Of a stretch of 42,836 nt of DNA, positions 1 through 6,369 are shown in pieces. This DNA comes from a virus. Under the pieces are notes generated by a model, which worked only from the letters and a program-made list of their open reading frames with translations, made no database searches and was not told the DNA's origin. Numbering within the stretch: position 1 is the stretch's first letter; each line of letters begins with the position of its first letter. The DNA is taken from positions 1 through 42,836 of IMG/VR virus record IMGVR_UViG_3300037246_001783. One strand, 5' to 3'. The position numbers and the translations under genes are program-made.

Positions 1-127
1 ACATGGCGTAACGCTCGGCGATGGCGTAATGCTCGGCTATGGCGTAATGCTCGGCAATCGCGTAACACTCGGCAATCGCGTAACGCTCGGCTATGGCGTA
101 ATGCTCGGCGATGGCGTAACGCTCGGC
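1..127. repeat. Terminal direct repeat (left copy), assembly closure overlap
   Basis: Bases 1-127 are identical to 42710-42836. Joining the two copies keeps one reading frame open, which supports a circular map of about 42,709 bp. A length of exactly 127 nt matches a common assembler k-mer overlap, so this is more likely an artefact of circular or permuted DNA than a true short terminal repeat. The overlap lies inside a tandem repeat, so the true repeat copy number could differ from the assembled one. Confidence 0.9.
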
Positions 128-246
128 TATGGCGTAACGCTCGGCAATCGCGTAATGCTCGGCGATGGCGTAACGCTCGGCGATGGCGTAACGCTCGGCG
201 ATGACGTAACGCTCGGCGATGACGTAACGCTCGGCGATGACGTAGT
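1..246 (+). repeat. 18-bp in-frame tandem repeat array (hexapeptide coding)
   Basis: The unit is approximately GGCGATGGCGTAACGCTC with variants at the second to fifth codons. Each unit encodes one six-residue coil of a predicted beta-helix. Near the 3' end of the array (about 190-245) three units with GATGAC are almost identical, indicating recent slippage or unequal recombination. Copy changes would keep the frame. Confidence 0.9.
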
Positions 247-514
247 CCTACTGCTAAGGGCTGATATACACGACAGCTGGGAGATAAACCAAATCATCCA
301 CCTCATGAACGCATATCAGTATCACGTATCCGGTTATATTATCAAAGGTGATATAATTATTCAAATGGGATGCTTCACCAGATCCTTAGCCGATTGGCAA
401 AAAGACTTTTGGAATAATAACGACGAATTCCCGGAAGGCAGTCCGCAAGGTGCCTTGAGATTAGCCGCTTTCAACCGTGTGATCAAAATCATGGAAATGG
501 AGGTTGCAAAATGA
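1..514 (+). CDS. Hexapeptide-repeat (left-handed beta-helix) protein, 3' part
   Basis: This is the continuation of the gene starting at 42633; its codons begin at base 2, and the in-window ATG at 29 is only an internal codon. In the joined protein about 14 hexapeptides follow each other without interruption, of types GDGVTL, GYGVML, GNRVTL and GDDVTL. A non-repetitive C-terminal domain of about 85 residues follows, with a Gly-Cys-Phe-Thr-Arg and Asp-Phe-Trp-Asn-Asn type segment. I recall this tail from other phage proteins of unknown function that also carry hexapeptide repeats. The stop overlaps the next ATG (ATGA at 511-514), so the two genes are translationally coupled. The role is unknown; an oligomeric structural or adhesin-like role is inference. 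Confidence 0.75.
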   Translation, partial: HGVTLGDGVMLGYGVMLGNRVTLGNRVTLGYGVMLGDGVTLGYGVTLGNRVMLGDGVTLGDGVTLGDDVTLGDDVTLGDDVVLLLRADIHDSWEINQIIHLMNAYQYHVSGYIIKGDIIIQMGCFTRSLADWQKDFWNNNDEFPEGSPQGALRLAAFNRVIKIMEMEVAK

Positions 515-612
515 AAACCAGATATCGAGTTAAACCCCACGGCATTGTGACCTTAACCCTTGTTCTTTGGTGCCTGGTCTTTTGGGCTTGCGTTCTTAAA
601 CATTTAATTTAG
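511..612 (+). CDS. Small single-pass membrane protein (33 aa)
   Basis: ATG 511 overlaps the upstream stop (ATGA), with GGAGG about 7 nt before it. The 33-residue product has a basic start (Lys, Arg, Arg, Lys, His) followed by one hydrophobic stretch of about 18 residues rich in Leu, Val, Trp, Cys and Phe. This predicts one membrane segment with the N-terminus inside. Small membrane peptides in phage early regions often act on host membrane proteins or lysis timing, but nothing here identifies a role. It is a plausible real gene because of the tight coupling and the Shine-Dalgarno site. Confidence 0.55.
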   Translation: MKTRYRVKPHGIVTLTLVLWCLVFWACVLKHLI

Positions 613-623
613 GAGACTGAAAA

Positions 624-824
624 ATGAATAACTTAACAAACAGCATAAAAATGTGGTTGATTGCCTCTGGTTTGATGACTGGAACTAAGAATGTCCACCC
701 TAAATCCCTTGCTCCACATCCCTTCAGCAAAAACAAAGCCAGACCCTCTAACCGGAAAGGGAAAACCAATAGACTCCACATATCAAAAACAGTAAAACAG
801 CGTCATAAACGTAAATTGAGGTAA
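624..824 (+). CDS. Small basic protein, unknown
   Basis: This 66-aa ORF follows the 33-aa membrane peptide by 11 nt and has AGGAG 8 nt before its ATG. The C-terminal half is strongly basic (many Lys, Arg and His), as in nucleic-acid-binding peptides. No domain is recognised. The opposite strand is also open here, but only the forward frame has a ribosome site and fits the operon. Confidence 0.5.
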   Translation: MNNLTNSIKMWLIASGLMTGTKNVHPKSLAPHPFSKNKARPSNRKGKTNRLHISKTVKQRHKRKLR

Positions 825-830
825 TCAAAA

Positions 831-983
831 ATGCCAACAGTTACAATTCACAGTAGAGATAATCTTTATTTTGTATACTCAACCGAACAAAACGCCTCCA
901 AATTAAGGCTTATTACAGAAAGCTATACAAAGGTGAGGGTTTTCATCCACAACTGCTTTAAACACCAAATACGGAGGTTCTGA
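831..983 (+). CDS. Small protein, unknown (50 aa)
   Basis: ATG 831 lies 6 nt after the previous stop, with GAGG upstream. The product has 50 residues, begins with a beta-prone segment and ends in a basic tail (Gln-Ile-Arg-Arg-Phe). The stop is 2 nt before the next gene, and the next gene's Shine-Dalgarno site (CGGAGG) lies inside its last codons. The close packing supports a real gene. No function is recognised. Confidence 0.5.
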   Translation: MPTVTIHSRDNLYFVYSTEQNASKLRLITESYTKVRVFIHNCFKHQIRRF

Positions 984-985
984 AA

Positions 986-1222
986 ATGGCTGGATCAAAA
1001 AATGAAGTATGTTCCCATTGCAGCGGTTTACTGCATGTTTACCAACTAACCATAAGCTCCACTTGTTTTCTATGTGGTCGCGAGGAGTATCACCCAGCGA
1101 CAAGTCCAACGCATTGTACAAAATGTGTTAGCCCACAATATTACAAACATCCTGACGAAATGCCTAACACCCCTTACCATCGGAAAGACTTTTTTGGTAA
1201 AGACAAAAAAAACGAAGTGTAA
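986..1222 (+). CDS. Small zinc-ribbon protein (78 aa)
   Basis: The start at ATG 986 has CGGAGG 9 nt upstream. The product contains three Cys-x-x-Cys pairs (CSHC near residue 9, CFLC near 28, CTKC near 44) and several His residues, which suggests one or two structural zinc sites. The C-terminus is basic. Small zinc ribbons of this kind are common in phage early regions and may bind nucleic acid or a host enzyme such as RNA polymerase, but no specific family is recognised. It is the last gene of the rightward early block before a convergent non-coding region. Confidence 0.65.
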   Translation: MAGSKNEVCSHCSGLLHVYQLTISSTCFLCGREEYHPATSPTHCTKCVSPQYYKHPDEMPNTPYHRKDFFGKDKKNEV

Positions 1223-1545
1223 AATATGACCACTAAGGCAATCTGCAAAATACTACAAGTCCACCATTTTAAATCTTGCTGGGCCGGTGGGCCGTGGGCC
1301 GGGTCGTTCACATAGCTCTATAGCTTTTTTATTTTTCTTCTTTCTTTATATACCTTTCTTATTTACCGGCCCAAAGGCCCAGAAGAAGTAAAAAGAAAGA
1401 ATAAAAGAGTAAAAACAATAACTTACGGTTGGGCCGGTAAATGGGCCGGTAACCCCTCTGGGCCGGTAGATTTGGTACTTTTTGGTAAAATGAGATAGAG
1501 CCTCTCTCTGCGACACTCCAAAAACCTAAAATCTACCGGCCCACG
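1223..1545. other. Convergent non-coding region with GGGCCGGT repeats, candidate replication origin
   Basis: No credible gene lies here. GGGCCGGT occurs on the + strand at 1281-1288, 1431-1438, 1443-1450 and 1460-1467, with a variant (GGGCCGGG) at 1296-1303. On the - strand it occurs at 1365-1372 and 1535-1542. The copies at 1459-1473 and 1529-1543 form a 15-bp perfect inverted repeat. Between the first groups lies an AT-rich stretch with a pyrimidine run (about 1325-1364) followed by a purine run (1381-1416). Clustered iteron-like repeats beside an AT-rich segment, next to the primase-helicase gene, resemble a replication origin. Alternatives are operators or a bidirectional terminator. A weak hairpin before TTTTTT at about 1314-1327 could terminate the rightward transcript. 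Confidence 0.5.
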
Positions 1546-4041
1546 TCAAAAAAGCATTTTGCGAATTTCGATATTTTCTCTAAATTCTTCCACGCAAATA
1601 CTACGCTTTGCCCATAACCTGTGTTTTTTTGCGGATTGGCCGTCCCCGATATCAACACGGAATCTGCCTAAAGGTTCAAATCCCAGTTCGCCCAGGTACT
1701 TCACAAGTAGTTTTGAATGCGCAATTTCTACACCTTCATGTGAAACGACATCAGCTAGACAGTCAAAAATCAATTGATCTTGACTGATATAAGGGCTGTT
1801 TGATTCCTCTATTATATCGGCAATCTGCTCAACTTCGTTATTCGCGGTGAACATTATAGCCTGTTTTTTTGCTTCAGTAAGGGGTGGATGGCCTTTTGGC
1901 TTGAAGTCTTCATGGTAGAGTTCGTTCAGAATCCACCTGCCTATAGATTTACAGCCCTCAGTATCATTAATAAAGCCGAAAAGCCTATCGTAATAAGCCG
2001 CCGACCTCCGCACAGTCTCAGGCATCTGGCTAAATAGCACAAAGTACCTTCTGTCGGTCTCTTCTATTGGTATACCATCTCTATAGTTAGATACGGCAAA
2101 ATAGCTGGTAGTGTTGGGAGCTGTATATGCTGGATGACCCTTTGGATGGACTTCGATAGTTTCGTTGGTAATGAGGGGCTTGAGAGAGTTCATAACGTCA
2201 TATCGATTATGGCCTTGAAGTTTTACCTCTTCGATCATGGTAAAACAGGATCCTACAGCCCAGTCAGTAAAATCACTCTTCTCGATGGTTCGGGCATTAA
2301 CTACTTTGACATTTTTTGGGCCTAAAAGCCGACCCATGAGCCAATGGAAAGGCTCGCTCTTGCCATCACCTTGAGCCCCTTGCAAAAAGACAGCCCAGTT
2401 TACTCTATCACCAGGAGACTCAATATTTTTCCGTAAAAAGTTAGTCAAAAGCCTTGCTCCACGCGTAAAACCGCCTTCAGCCGATCTTTTACCGCTACAT
2501 ATTAATGATATATGATCTTTAAAGCACTGTGCCGCCTCTGGTAACTCTTCGCCCACAGCAAATCGAAAAGCTTTCCCCCCTTCAGACAAGTCTAAAGCCC
2601 CGACGTCACTATAGGAGTTAACACTGGTTACGCCATTGGCCGTGAACAGTTCGCCCTGTCCGGGAAAATAGAGCACTTGATTGACTATTGGGATGAGTGC
2701 GTGATTAAGGATAAAAGCTGCGGAGTCTTCACCGCCTAGCTCGTGATTATGAGCGCCACGGAAACCTTTCTCCCCTATGAGAGCGCACATAGTCTTGTGG
2801 TAAAACTTTTCACGGCCTGTGACGAAAACATAGTCCTCTGCCCATTTCGGACAGTCCAGACCTTTCTGCCGTTCGCTGTATTGAATTGGCTTACAGATCT
2901 TTTTTATCTCTGGTAGACTAATTTTCTCACTGCTATCTGATAATTTGTTAAACTTCGCTTGAACAGCCTTTTGCAGAAGGTCGAGGTGCAAAGTGTCCTT
3001 GAAGAAACCTTTTGCGATTTTTGGCAGTAGATCGTCGATGAGGTCTCCGGCCTCGGCACAATCCTTCACCATGCCCTGAGCCTTGTCAAAACGAGCCTTC
3101 CGTTTAGCCTGCTCCGCTTCGCGTTCGATATCATGAGCCATGCTAAGGACTGAACGCAGGGTCACACTGCCACCGGACTTAGCGATTTTAAAATCAACCC
3201 ATCTGGCCTTAAGATCTTCGGAGCCTTTATACTCCATACCTTGAGCACTCCACTCGTCCCAAAGCTCAAAGCCGTGATCCCTGCCACCGAATTGGTGGTG
3301 CAGCGCCATGCCGACTTTCAGCCAAATGTCGTAATCCTCACAATCGATGAGTTCCAACTTTGCCGCAAGGTCAACGCCTTTAAGATCCACAGGCGGTTCA
3401 TAGGTCATGAGCGGATGGCCTTCTTCGCTGTCAGATATTTTTGATAGAGCTTTACTGTTCGAGCTTCGAGGAGTGTAGCCTTTGGATAGGGCTATTTTTT
3501 CGAAACGTTGAATCAGTTCTTTAATCCCTAATAGACTAAAAAGAGCGAGGTCTTTAGTAGACTTATCCAGGGGGTTTAAGGCTGCATCCCAGTGGTAGTT
3601 CTTTCCAGTATCAGGGTGTTTTCCGAAGGCTACGAACTGCTGGCCTTTGCCCAGGATCTCAAGTTGATGGATATCGCCCTCGGAGTCAATAAACTTTCTG
3701 CTCGACATTTTGGGGAACTCATCGATAGAAATGCCAAGGATCAATTTTTTTGGGGCGAGGCCAGTACGATTAGCCATCCCCTTCAGCCCACTAGATATAA
3801 GCTCAGTCACCAACTCCCCATCCATTGAGTCAATGTCAACGCCAACTGCACAGAGCCCATTGCTATTTTTTACACCGGTGAGGATACCTAAACCGCCGTC
3901 AAAACCTGCTAGTTCTTTAGGGTCTGTAACTCTTAGGTTCTGCCAGTCCTTTACGGCAGGACGCTTTTGGCCTTTGACTATCGGTATGAGCAAATAGCCA
4001 TTGGCAATGAGCTTTTTTATAGATTCAGCACGATTATTCAC
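1546..4041 (-). CDS. Primase-polymerase (AEP) with SF3 helicase domain
   Basis: This 831-aa multidomain replication protein starts at GTG 4041 behind AGGAG. Residues about 10-175 resemble the bifunctional primase/polymerase (Prim-Pol, AEP) domain, with the metal-binding acidic pair in GVDID (D69, D71). Residues about 220-305 resemble a PriCT-2 primase C-terminal domain. Residues about 500-670 form a P4/D5-like superfamily 3 helicase (DUF5906 type) with Walker A GAQGDGKS (555-562), Walker B acidic pair E604-E605, a sensor Asn in FAVSN and arginine-finger candidates R664/R665. It should synthesise primers and unwind DNA at the origin. It ends at the GGGCCGGT repeat region, a layout expected if those repeats are its origin. 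It is transcribed opposite to the polymerase block. Confidence 0.9.
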   Translation of the reverse strand: MNNRAESIKKLIANGYLLIPIVKGQKRPAVKDWQNLRVTDPKELAGFDGGLGILTGVKNSNGLCAVGVDIDSMDGELVTELISSGLKGMANRTGLAPKKLILGISIDEFPKMSSRKFIDSEGDIHQLEILGKGQQFVAFGKHPDTGKNYHWDAALNPLDKSTKDLALFSLLGIKELIQRFEKIALSKGYTPRSSNSKALSKISDSEEGHPLMTYEPPVDLKGVDLAAKLELIDCEDYDIWLKVGMALHHQFGGRDHGFELWDEWSAQGMEYKGSEDLKARWVDFKIAKSGGSVTLRSVLSMAHDIEREAEQAKRKARFDKAQGMVKDCAEAGDLIDDLLPKIAKGFFKDTLHLDLLQKAVQAKFNKLSDSSEKISLPEIKKICKPIQYSERQKGLDCPKWAEDYVFVTGREKFYHKTMCALIGEKGFRGAHNHELGGEDSAAFILNHALIPIVNQVLYFPGQGELFTANGVTSVNSYSDVGALDLSEGGKAFRFAVGEELPEAAQCFKDHISLICSGKRSAEGGFTRGARLLTNFLRKNIESPGDRVNWAVFLQGAQGDGKSEPFHWLMGRLLGPKNVKVVNARTIEKSDFTDWAVGSCFTMIEEVKLQGHNRYDVMNSLKPLITNETIEVHPKGHPAYTAPNTTSYFAVSNYRDGIPIEETDRRYFVLFSQMPETVRRSAAYYDRLFGFINDTEGCKSIGRWILNELYHEDFKPKGHPPLTEAKKQAIMFTANNEVEQIADIIEESNSPYISQDQLIFDCLADVVSHEGVEIAHSKLLVKYLGELGFEPLGRFRVDIGDGQSAKKHRLWAKRSICVEEFRENIEIRKMLF

Positions 4042-4122
4042 GTAAGGCTCCTTTCAAAAAAGCATTGTCCGTAATTTGAATTTGACATTTAAGCGTTCTC
4101 GCCACCAGTTACAATGACTTTA

Positions 4123-4135
4123 TGCTAATTTAGCA
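4123..4135. promoter_or_regulatory. Short palindrome upstream of the primase gene
   Basis: TGCTAATTTAGCA is a perfect 6+1+6 dyad within the 134-nt gap between the primase start and the 68-aa gene. A second, smaller dyad (GGACATGGTGTCC) follows at 4147-4159. Either could be an operator, for example for the nearby HTH protein. No consensus promoter is clear in this gap. Confidence 0.3.
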
Positions 4136-4175
4136 ATATTGATACATGGACATGGTGTCCGCATAAGCCTTGGTT

Positions 4176-4382
4176 CTACGGCTTTGTGCTGCAATCTGGG
4201 CAAAGACCGTCTTCGTCCATGTCACATTCATCCCACCAGCCTCCACACTGAAAGCATTTCTCTTTACCGTGTGCCTCCAGTATTTCATCAAGTTGCTCGG
4301 TGGTTATTTCAGCTTCTTCAAGTAGCACCTCTTCTGAATATTCGCCCGACATCATTTTATCTACTATTTCTATTTCTTCCAT
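4176..4382 (-). CDS. Small acidic zinc-ribbon protein (68 aa)
   Basis: ATG 4382 is preceded by CGGAGG. The first 40 residues are acidic and helical (many Glu). The C-terminal third has CFQC (residues 43-46) and CPDC (61-64) plus another Cys (53), a zinc-ribbon arrangement. It sits in the leftward block between the primase gene and the 105-aa gene. Function is unknown; an acidic helix plus zinc ribbon suggests protein or nucleic-acid contact, but this is inference. Confidence 0.6.
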   Translation of the reverse strand: MEEIEIVDKMMSGEYSEEVLLEEAEITTEQLDEILEAHGKEKCFQCGGWWDECDMDEDGLCPDCSTKP

Positions 4383-4423
4383 TTTTTCTATCCTCCGTTA
4401 ATAATCGCGCCTTAGAACCCATC

Positions 4424-4489
4424 GCTCAACCAGAGCGGCAGGGGGGCGCAGTTTAATTAAACAATCTTGGTTGCGCCGCCTTGTTAGCT
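4424..4489. other. Imperfect extended dyad between two small genes, attC-like ends
   Basis: The segment starts with GCTCAAC and ends with GTTAGCT. It contains pairing arms GCGGC/GCCGC and GGCGCA/TGCGCC around a perfect 12-bp palindrome, GTTTAATTAAAC (4451-4462). The ends resemble integron attC core boxes (RYYYAAC and GTTRRRY, with one mismatch). A transcript hairpin or operator is the simpler reading. Confidence 0.3.
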
Positions 4490-4495
4490 TTTCTG

Positions 4496-4813
4496 TTATA
4501 TGCCTTGCTTCAAAAGTTCAGCGCACGTTGCTATCATAAGGTTTTTATTATCTTCCGGCACTTCATCCCAAGGCTTCGAACTTTCTTCCCTAGTTTTGTA
4601 GCTAAATTGAGGTGCAAGTTTTTCATAAGTTTCGTGAAACCTCTTCGCCAAAGCAGCGGCAGATAACCCGTCGCTGCAATGGAGCTTCGCCACGGGGTCT
4701 GTTTTGATAATAAGAGCAATTATTTTATCGGCAATATCTCTCGGTATTGTATCCTTTGGGTTAAAAGTTACATCACCTATAATCCCAGATATCTCTTTCC
4801 TTAACTCTTCCAT
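4496..4813 (-). CDS. Small helical protein, unknown (105 aa)
   Basis: I choose ATG 4813 because GGAGGA lies 9 nt before it; the frame is open 24 nt further upstream from a TTG that lacks such a site. The product is helical and ends in a segment with His-Glu-x-Tyr, Lys-Pro-Trp-Asp-x-Val-Pro and Asn-Leu-Met, a pattern I recall from conserved phage proteins of unknown function. Its neighbours are the HTH gene upstream and the zinc-ribbon gene downstream. A small hairpin (CAGTGG/CCACTG, 4829-4846) lies just upstream and could modulate translation. Confidence 0.6.
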   Translation of the reverse strand: MEELRKEISGIIGDVTFNPKDTIPRDIADKIIALIIKTDPVAKLHCSDGLSAAALAKRFHETYEKLAPQFSYKTREESSKPWDEVPEDNKNLMIATCAELLKQGI

Positions 4814-4855
4814 TTCAATAATCTCCTCCAGTGGCAAACCCCACTGACTTTTTTG

Positions 4856-5116
4856 TTATAGAGCCATATCAGCTTCGATTACGCTTAGCACCAACTGCTT
4901 AATGCCCGGAGCCAGGAGATCCCAAGGCTTGAGCTTAACGCAACCAGGATCAACGATGTTGAGTATAGGCTCAACATACTTAACCGGAGGATAGCCTTTC
5001 TTTTGCCAGTAGATAAAAATCGTGGGGCTAAGTTCTAGGCTTTTTGCAAGCTTCGTTGCGCCCCCACCCATATGGATAGCCTGCTCTAACCCATTTTTGA
5101 AAAGTTCATGATCCAA
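4856..5116 (-). CDS. Cro/YdaS-like helix-turn-helix DNA-binding protein
   Basis: The product has about 86 aa. The likely start is TTG 5116, 8 nt after a consensus AAGGAGGTGA; the GTG at 5125 overlaps that site and is unlikely. Residues about 17-40 (Gly-Gly-Ala-Thr-Lys-Leu-Ala-Lys ... Ser-Pro-Thr ... Tyr-Trp) form a helix-turn-helix like Cro or YdaS-type repressors, with a Lys-Lys-Gly-Tyr-Pro turn after the recognition helix. It sits near the divergent promoter at 5.45 kb, so it probably controls the switch between the leftward and rightward blocks. No integrase is present, so it need not be a lysogeny repressor. Its operator is not established; the dyads at 4123 and around 5461-5488 are candidates. 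Confidence 0.7.
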   Translation of the reverse strand: MDHELFKNGLEQAIHMGGGATKLAKSLELSPTIFIYWQKKGYPPVKYVEPILNIVDPGCVKLKPWDLLAPGIKQLVLSVIEADMAL

Positions 5117-5131
5117 AATTATCACCTCCTT

Positions 5132-5407
5132 TTAAATATAAAACGCTGAAAGATAACAGGTAGTCCCATCATCAAAATCTCTTACTAGGCGACATAACGC
5201 CTCAACCGCACCACTATCGAAGCGCACCCCAACTTGTGAAGCGCCGAGAAAAGAACCATTAGAGAGTGCTTCAATTTCGCCCAAGGATTTACCTTCGATA
5301 AAATAGGAGTCCATCGCCCATACAAAACCTCTTTTATAGGCTTCTACTAATCTAAGGCGCTTCCTCTCCACTAGATAGCTAAACACTTTTGATACTATAG
5401 AAATCAT
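5132..5407 (-). CDS. Small protein, unknown (91 aa); first gene of leftward block
   Basis: ATG 5407 is chosen because AAGGAGGTGA ends 7-8 nt upstream; an in-frame GTG at 5416 overlaps the ribosome site. The product begins with a hydrophobic, weakly amphipathic helix, then a basic stretch (Glu-Arg-Lys-Arg-Leu-Arg) and a mixed alpha/beta C-terminus. No family is recognised. It shares the same 10-base Shine-Dalgarno sequence as the HTH gene behind it, and the two are 15 nt apart. They are probably expressed together from the leftward promoter at 5438-5466. Confidence 0.6.
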   Translation of the reverse strand: MISIVSKVFSYLVERKRLRLVEAYKRGFVWAMDSYFIEGKSLGEIEALSNGSFLGASQVGVRFDSGAVEALCRLVRDFDDGTTCYLSAFYI

Positions 5408-5437
5408 ATTGGTCACCTCCTTTTAATATGATAATAA

Positions 5438-5466
5438 TTAGTAACATTTTAAGATTTTTTTGTCAA
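5438..5466 (-). promoter_or_regulatory. Putative sigma-70-type promoter, leftward block
   Basis: Read on the minus strand, TTGACA (5466-5461) is followed after 17 nt by TACTAA (5443-5438). The -35 is perfect and the -10 is weak. It would drive the 91-aa and HTH genes, and possibly the primase. The gap 5408-5560 has no gene. Confidence 0.45.
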
Positions 5467-5481
5467 TAACAAAAATTTTTC

Positions 5482-5511
5482 TTGACAAGGGTGTTTTGTT
5501 TTCTATATATT
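5482..5511 (+). promoter_or_regulatory. Putative sigma-70-type promoter, rightward replication block
   Basis: TTGACA (5482-5487) is followed by TATATA (16-nt spacer) or TATATT (18-nt spacer) up to 5511. Its -35 and the leftward -35 are mirror images (TTGTCAA/TTGACAA) around AAAAATTTTT, so one protein binding the dyad could control both promoters. The predicted transcript start near 5518 supports translation of the first gene from 5561 rather than 5519. Confidence 0.55.
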
Positions 5512-5560
5512 AGGAGGCGTGAACGGGAATGAATTAATTAAACGAAGAGGAGGTAGCGAT

Positions 5561-5968
5561 GTGAAATTTGCAATAGGGGATAGAATAAGGGTGGTTAGCG
5601 TTCCTGGCGAACCTGAGGGAGCGATAGTAGGTATTGATAACTACATACATGTACTCCGCGACGACGGCAGGACGGGTTCTGGTATGTTGATCCCCGGTTA
5701 TGGAAGTGCTTGGGTAGTGGTTAAATTAGATTGTGAGTTAATCGAAAATCAAACAGCAAAAAGCGAGGAGGAAAAAGTTATGGATATCAGCAATAATATT
5801 TTGGCAGTATGGCAGGAAGACGCAGTTTTGGCAGGTAAGATCTCAGTACGTTTCGGCTCTCAGTATGACAACTCGGAGCGTAGCCTATTGGCCCTGAAAC
5901 GAAACAAAGAGGCTTTAGTCAAGATCCTGAAGGATGAAGAACTCGAAGCTAAAAAAGGGGGTGAGTAA
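5561..5968 (+). CDS. Unknown protein with SH3-like N-terminus (135 aa)
   Basis: The frame is open from GTG 5519, but that codon lies 1 nt from its AGGAGG and at the predicted transcription start. GTG 5561 has GAGGAGGT 6 nt upstream and is preferred. The first 60 residues are beta-rich and glycine-containing (Lys-Phe-Ala-Ile-Gly-Asp-Arg-Ile-Arg-Val start), like a small SH3-type barrel. An acidic linker and a helical C-terminus with Lys/Glu repeats follow. An internal ATG at 5780 with its own GGAGG could give a shorter product of the helical part. It is the first gene of the replication block. No named function. Confidence 0.6.
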   Translation: MKFAIGDRIRVVSVPGEPEGAIVGIDNYIHVLRDDGRTGSGMLIPGYGSAWVVVKLDCELIENQTAKSEEEKVMDISNNILAVWQEDAVLAGKISVRFGSQYDNSERSLLALKRNKEALVKILKDEELEAKKGGE

Positions 5969-6369
5969 TGTCAGTAGAAACAGCAATAGGTAATTTAGCA
6001 AGTGCAATACTCGTTTTGGCCGATGCAGTACTGGGGAGTAAAGAGTCCTCCTGCACCGGGAGCCCTGGGGTAGAGATAGTAATGCCTGAAAAGCCGAAGC
6101 CAAAAGCCCAAAGCAAATCGGCCAAAAAGCTAAAAGCTCAGGAGGAGGTTGTCGAAGTAGACGTAGCTAAGGTTGAAGCAAGGGTTGTTCAGGAAATAAC
6201 AAAAGAAGCAGTGCAGACTGCGCTACTCGCTTTGGTCAAGGCTAAAAGCAAAGAGGCGGCTCTCACAGTGCTTTATAGCTTTGGTGAAGCCTCTAGTATC
6301 AGCGGTGTGCCTGAAGCAAATTGGCTTGCGCTTTTGAGCAAATTGGAGGAGGCTACTTCTGATGAATGA
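5968..6369 (+). CDS. Conserved phage helical protein, unknown (133 aa)
   Basis: The start overlaps the previous stop (TAATG). A hydrophobic helix at residues 3-25 is followed by a Lys/Pro/Ala-rich linker (about 40-60) and a compact helical domain (about 75-130) of the pattern Leu-x-x-Leu-Val-Lys-Ala-Lys ... Leu-x-x-Phe-Gly ... Leu-Leu. I recall a similar C-terminal domain in phage proteins located next to recombination nuclease and SSB genes, but with no experimentally fixed role. It overlaps the DUF2800 gene by 8 nt, so they are coupled. A part in recombination or replication is inference from position. Confidence 0.6.
   Translation: MSVETAIGNLASAILVLADAVLGSKESSCTGSPGVEIVMPEKPKPKAQSKSAKKLKAQEEVVEVDVAKVEARVVQEITKEAVQTALLALVKAKSKEAALTVLYSFGEASSISGVPEANWLALLSKLEEATSDE

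Noticed and set aside
1-246. CRISPR-like direct repeats
   Set aside because: The 18-bp units are contiguous with no spacers, and they encode an in-frame hexapeptide repeat.
1226-1315. 29-codon forward frame in the repeat region
   Set aside because: There is no convincing Shine-Dalgarno site, and the frame runs through the GGGCCGGT repeats.
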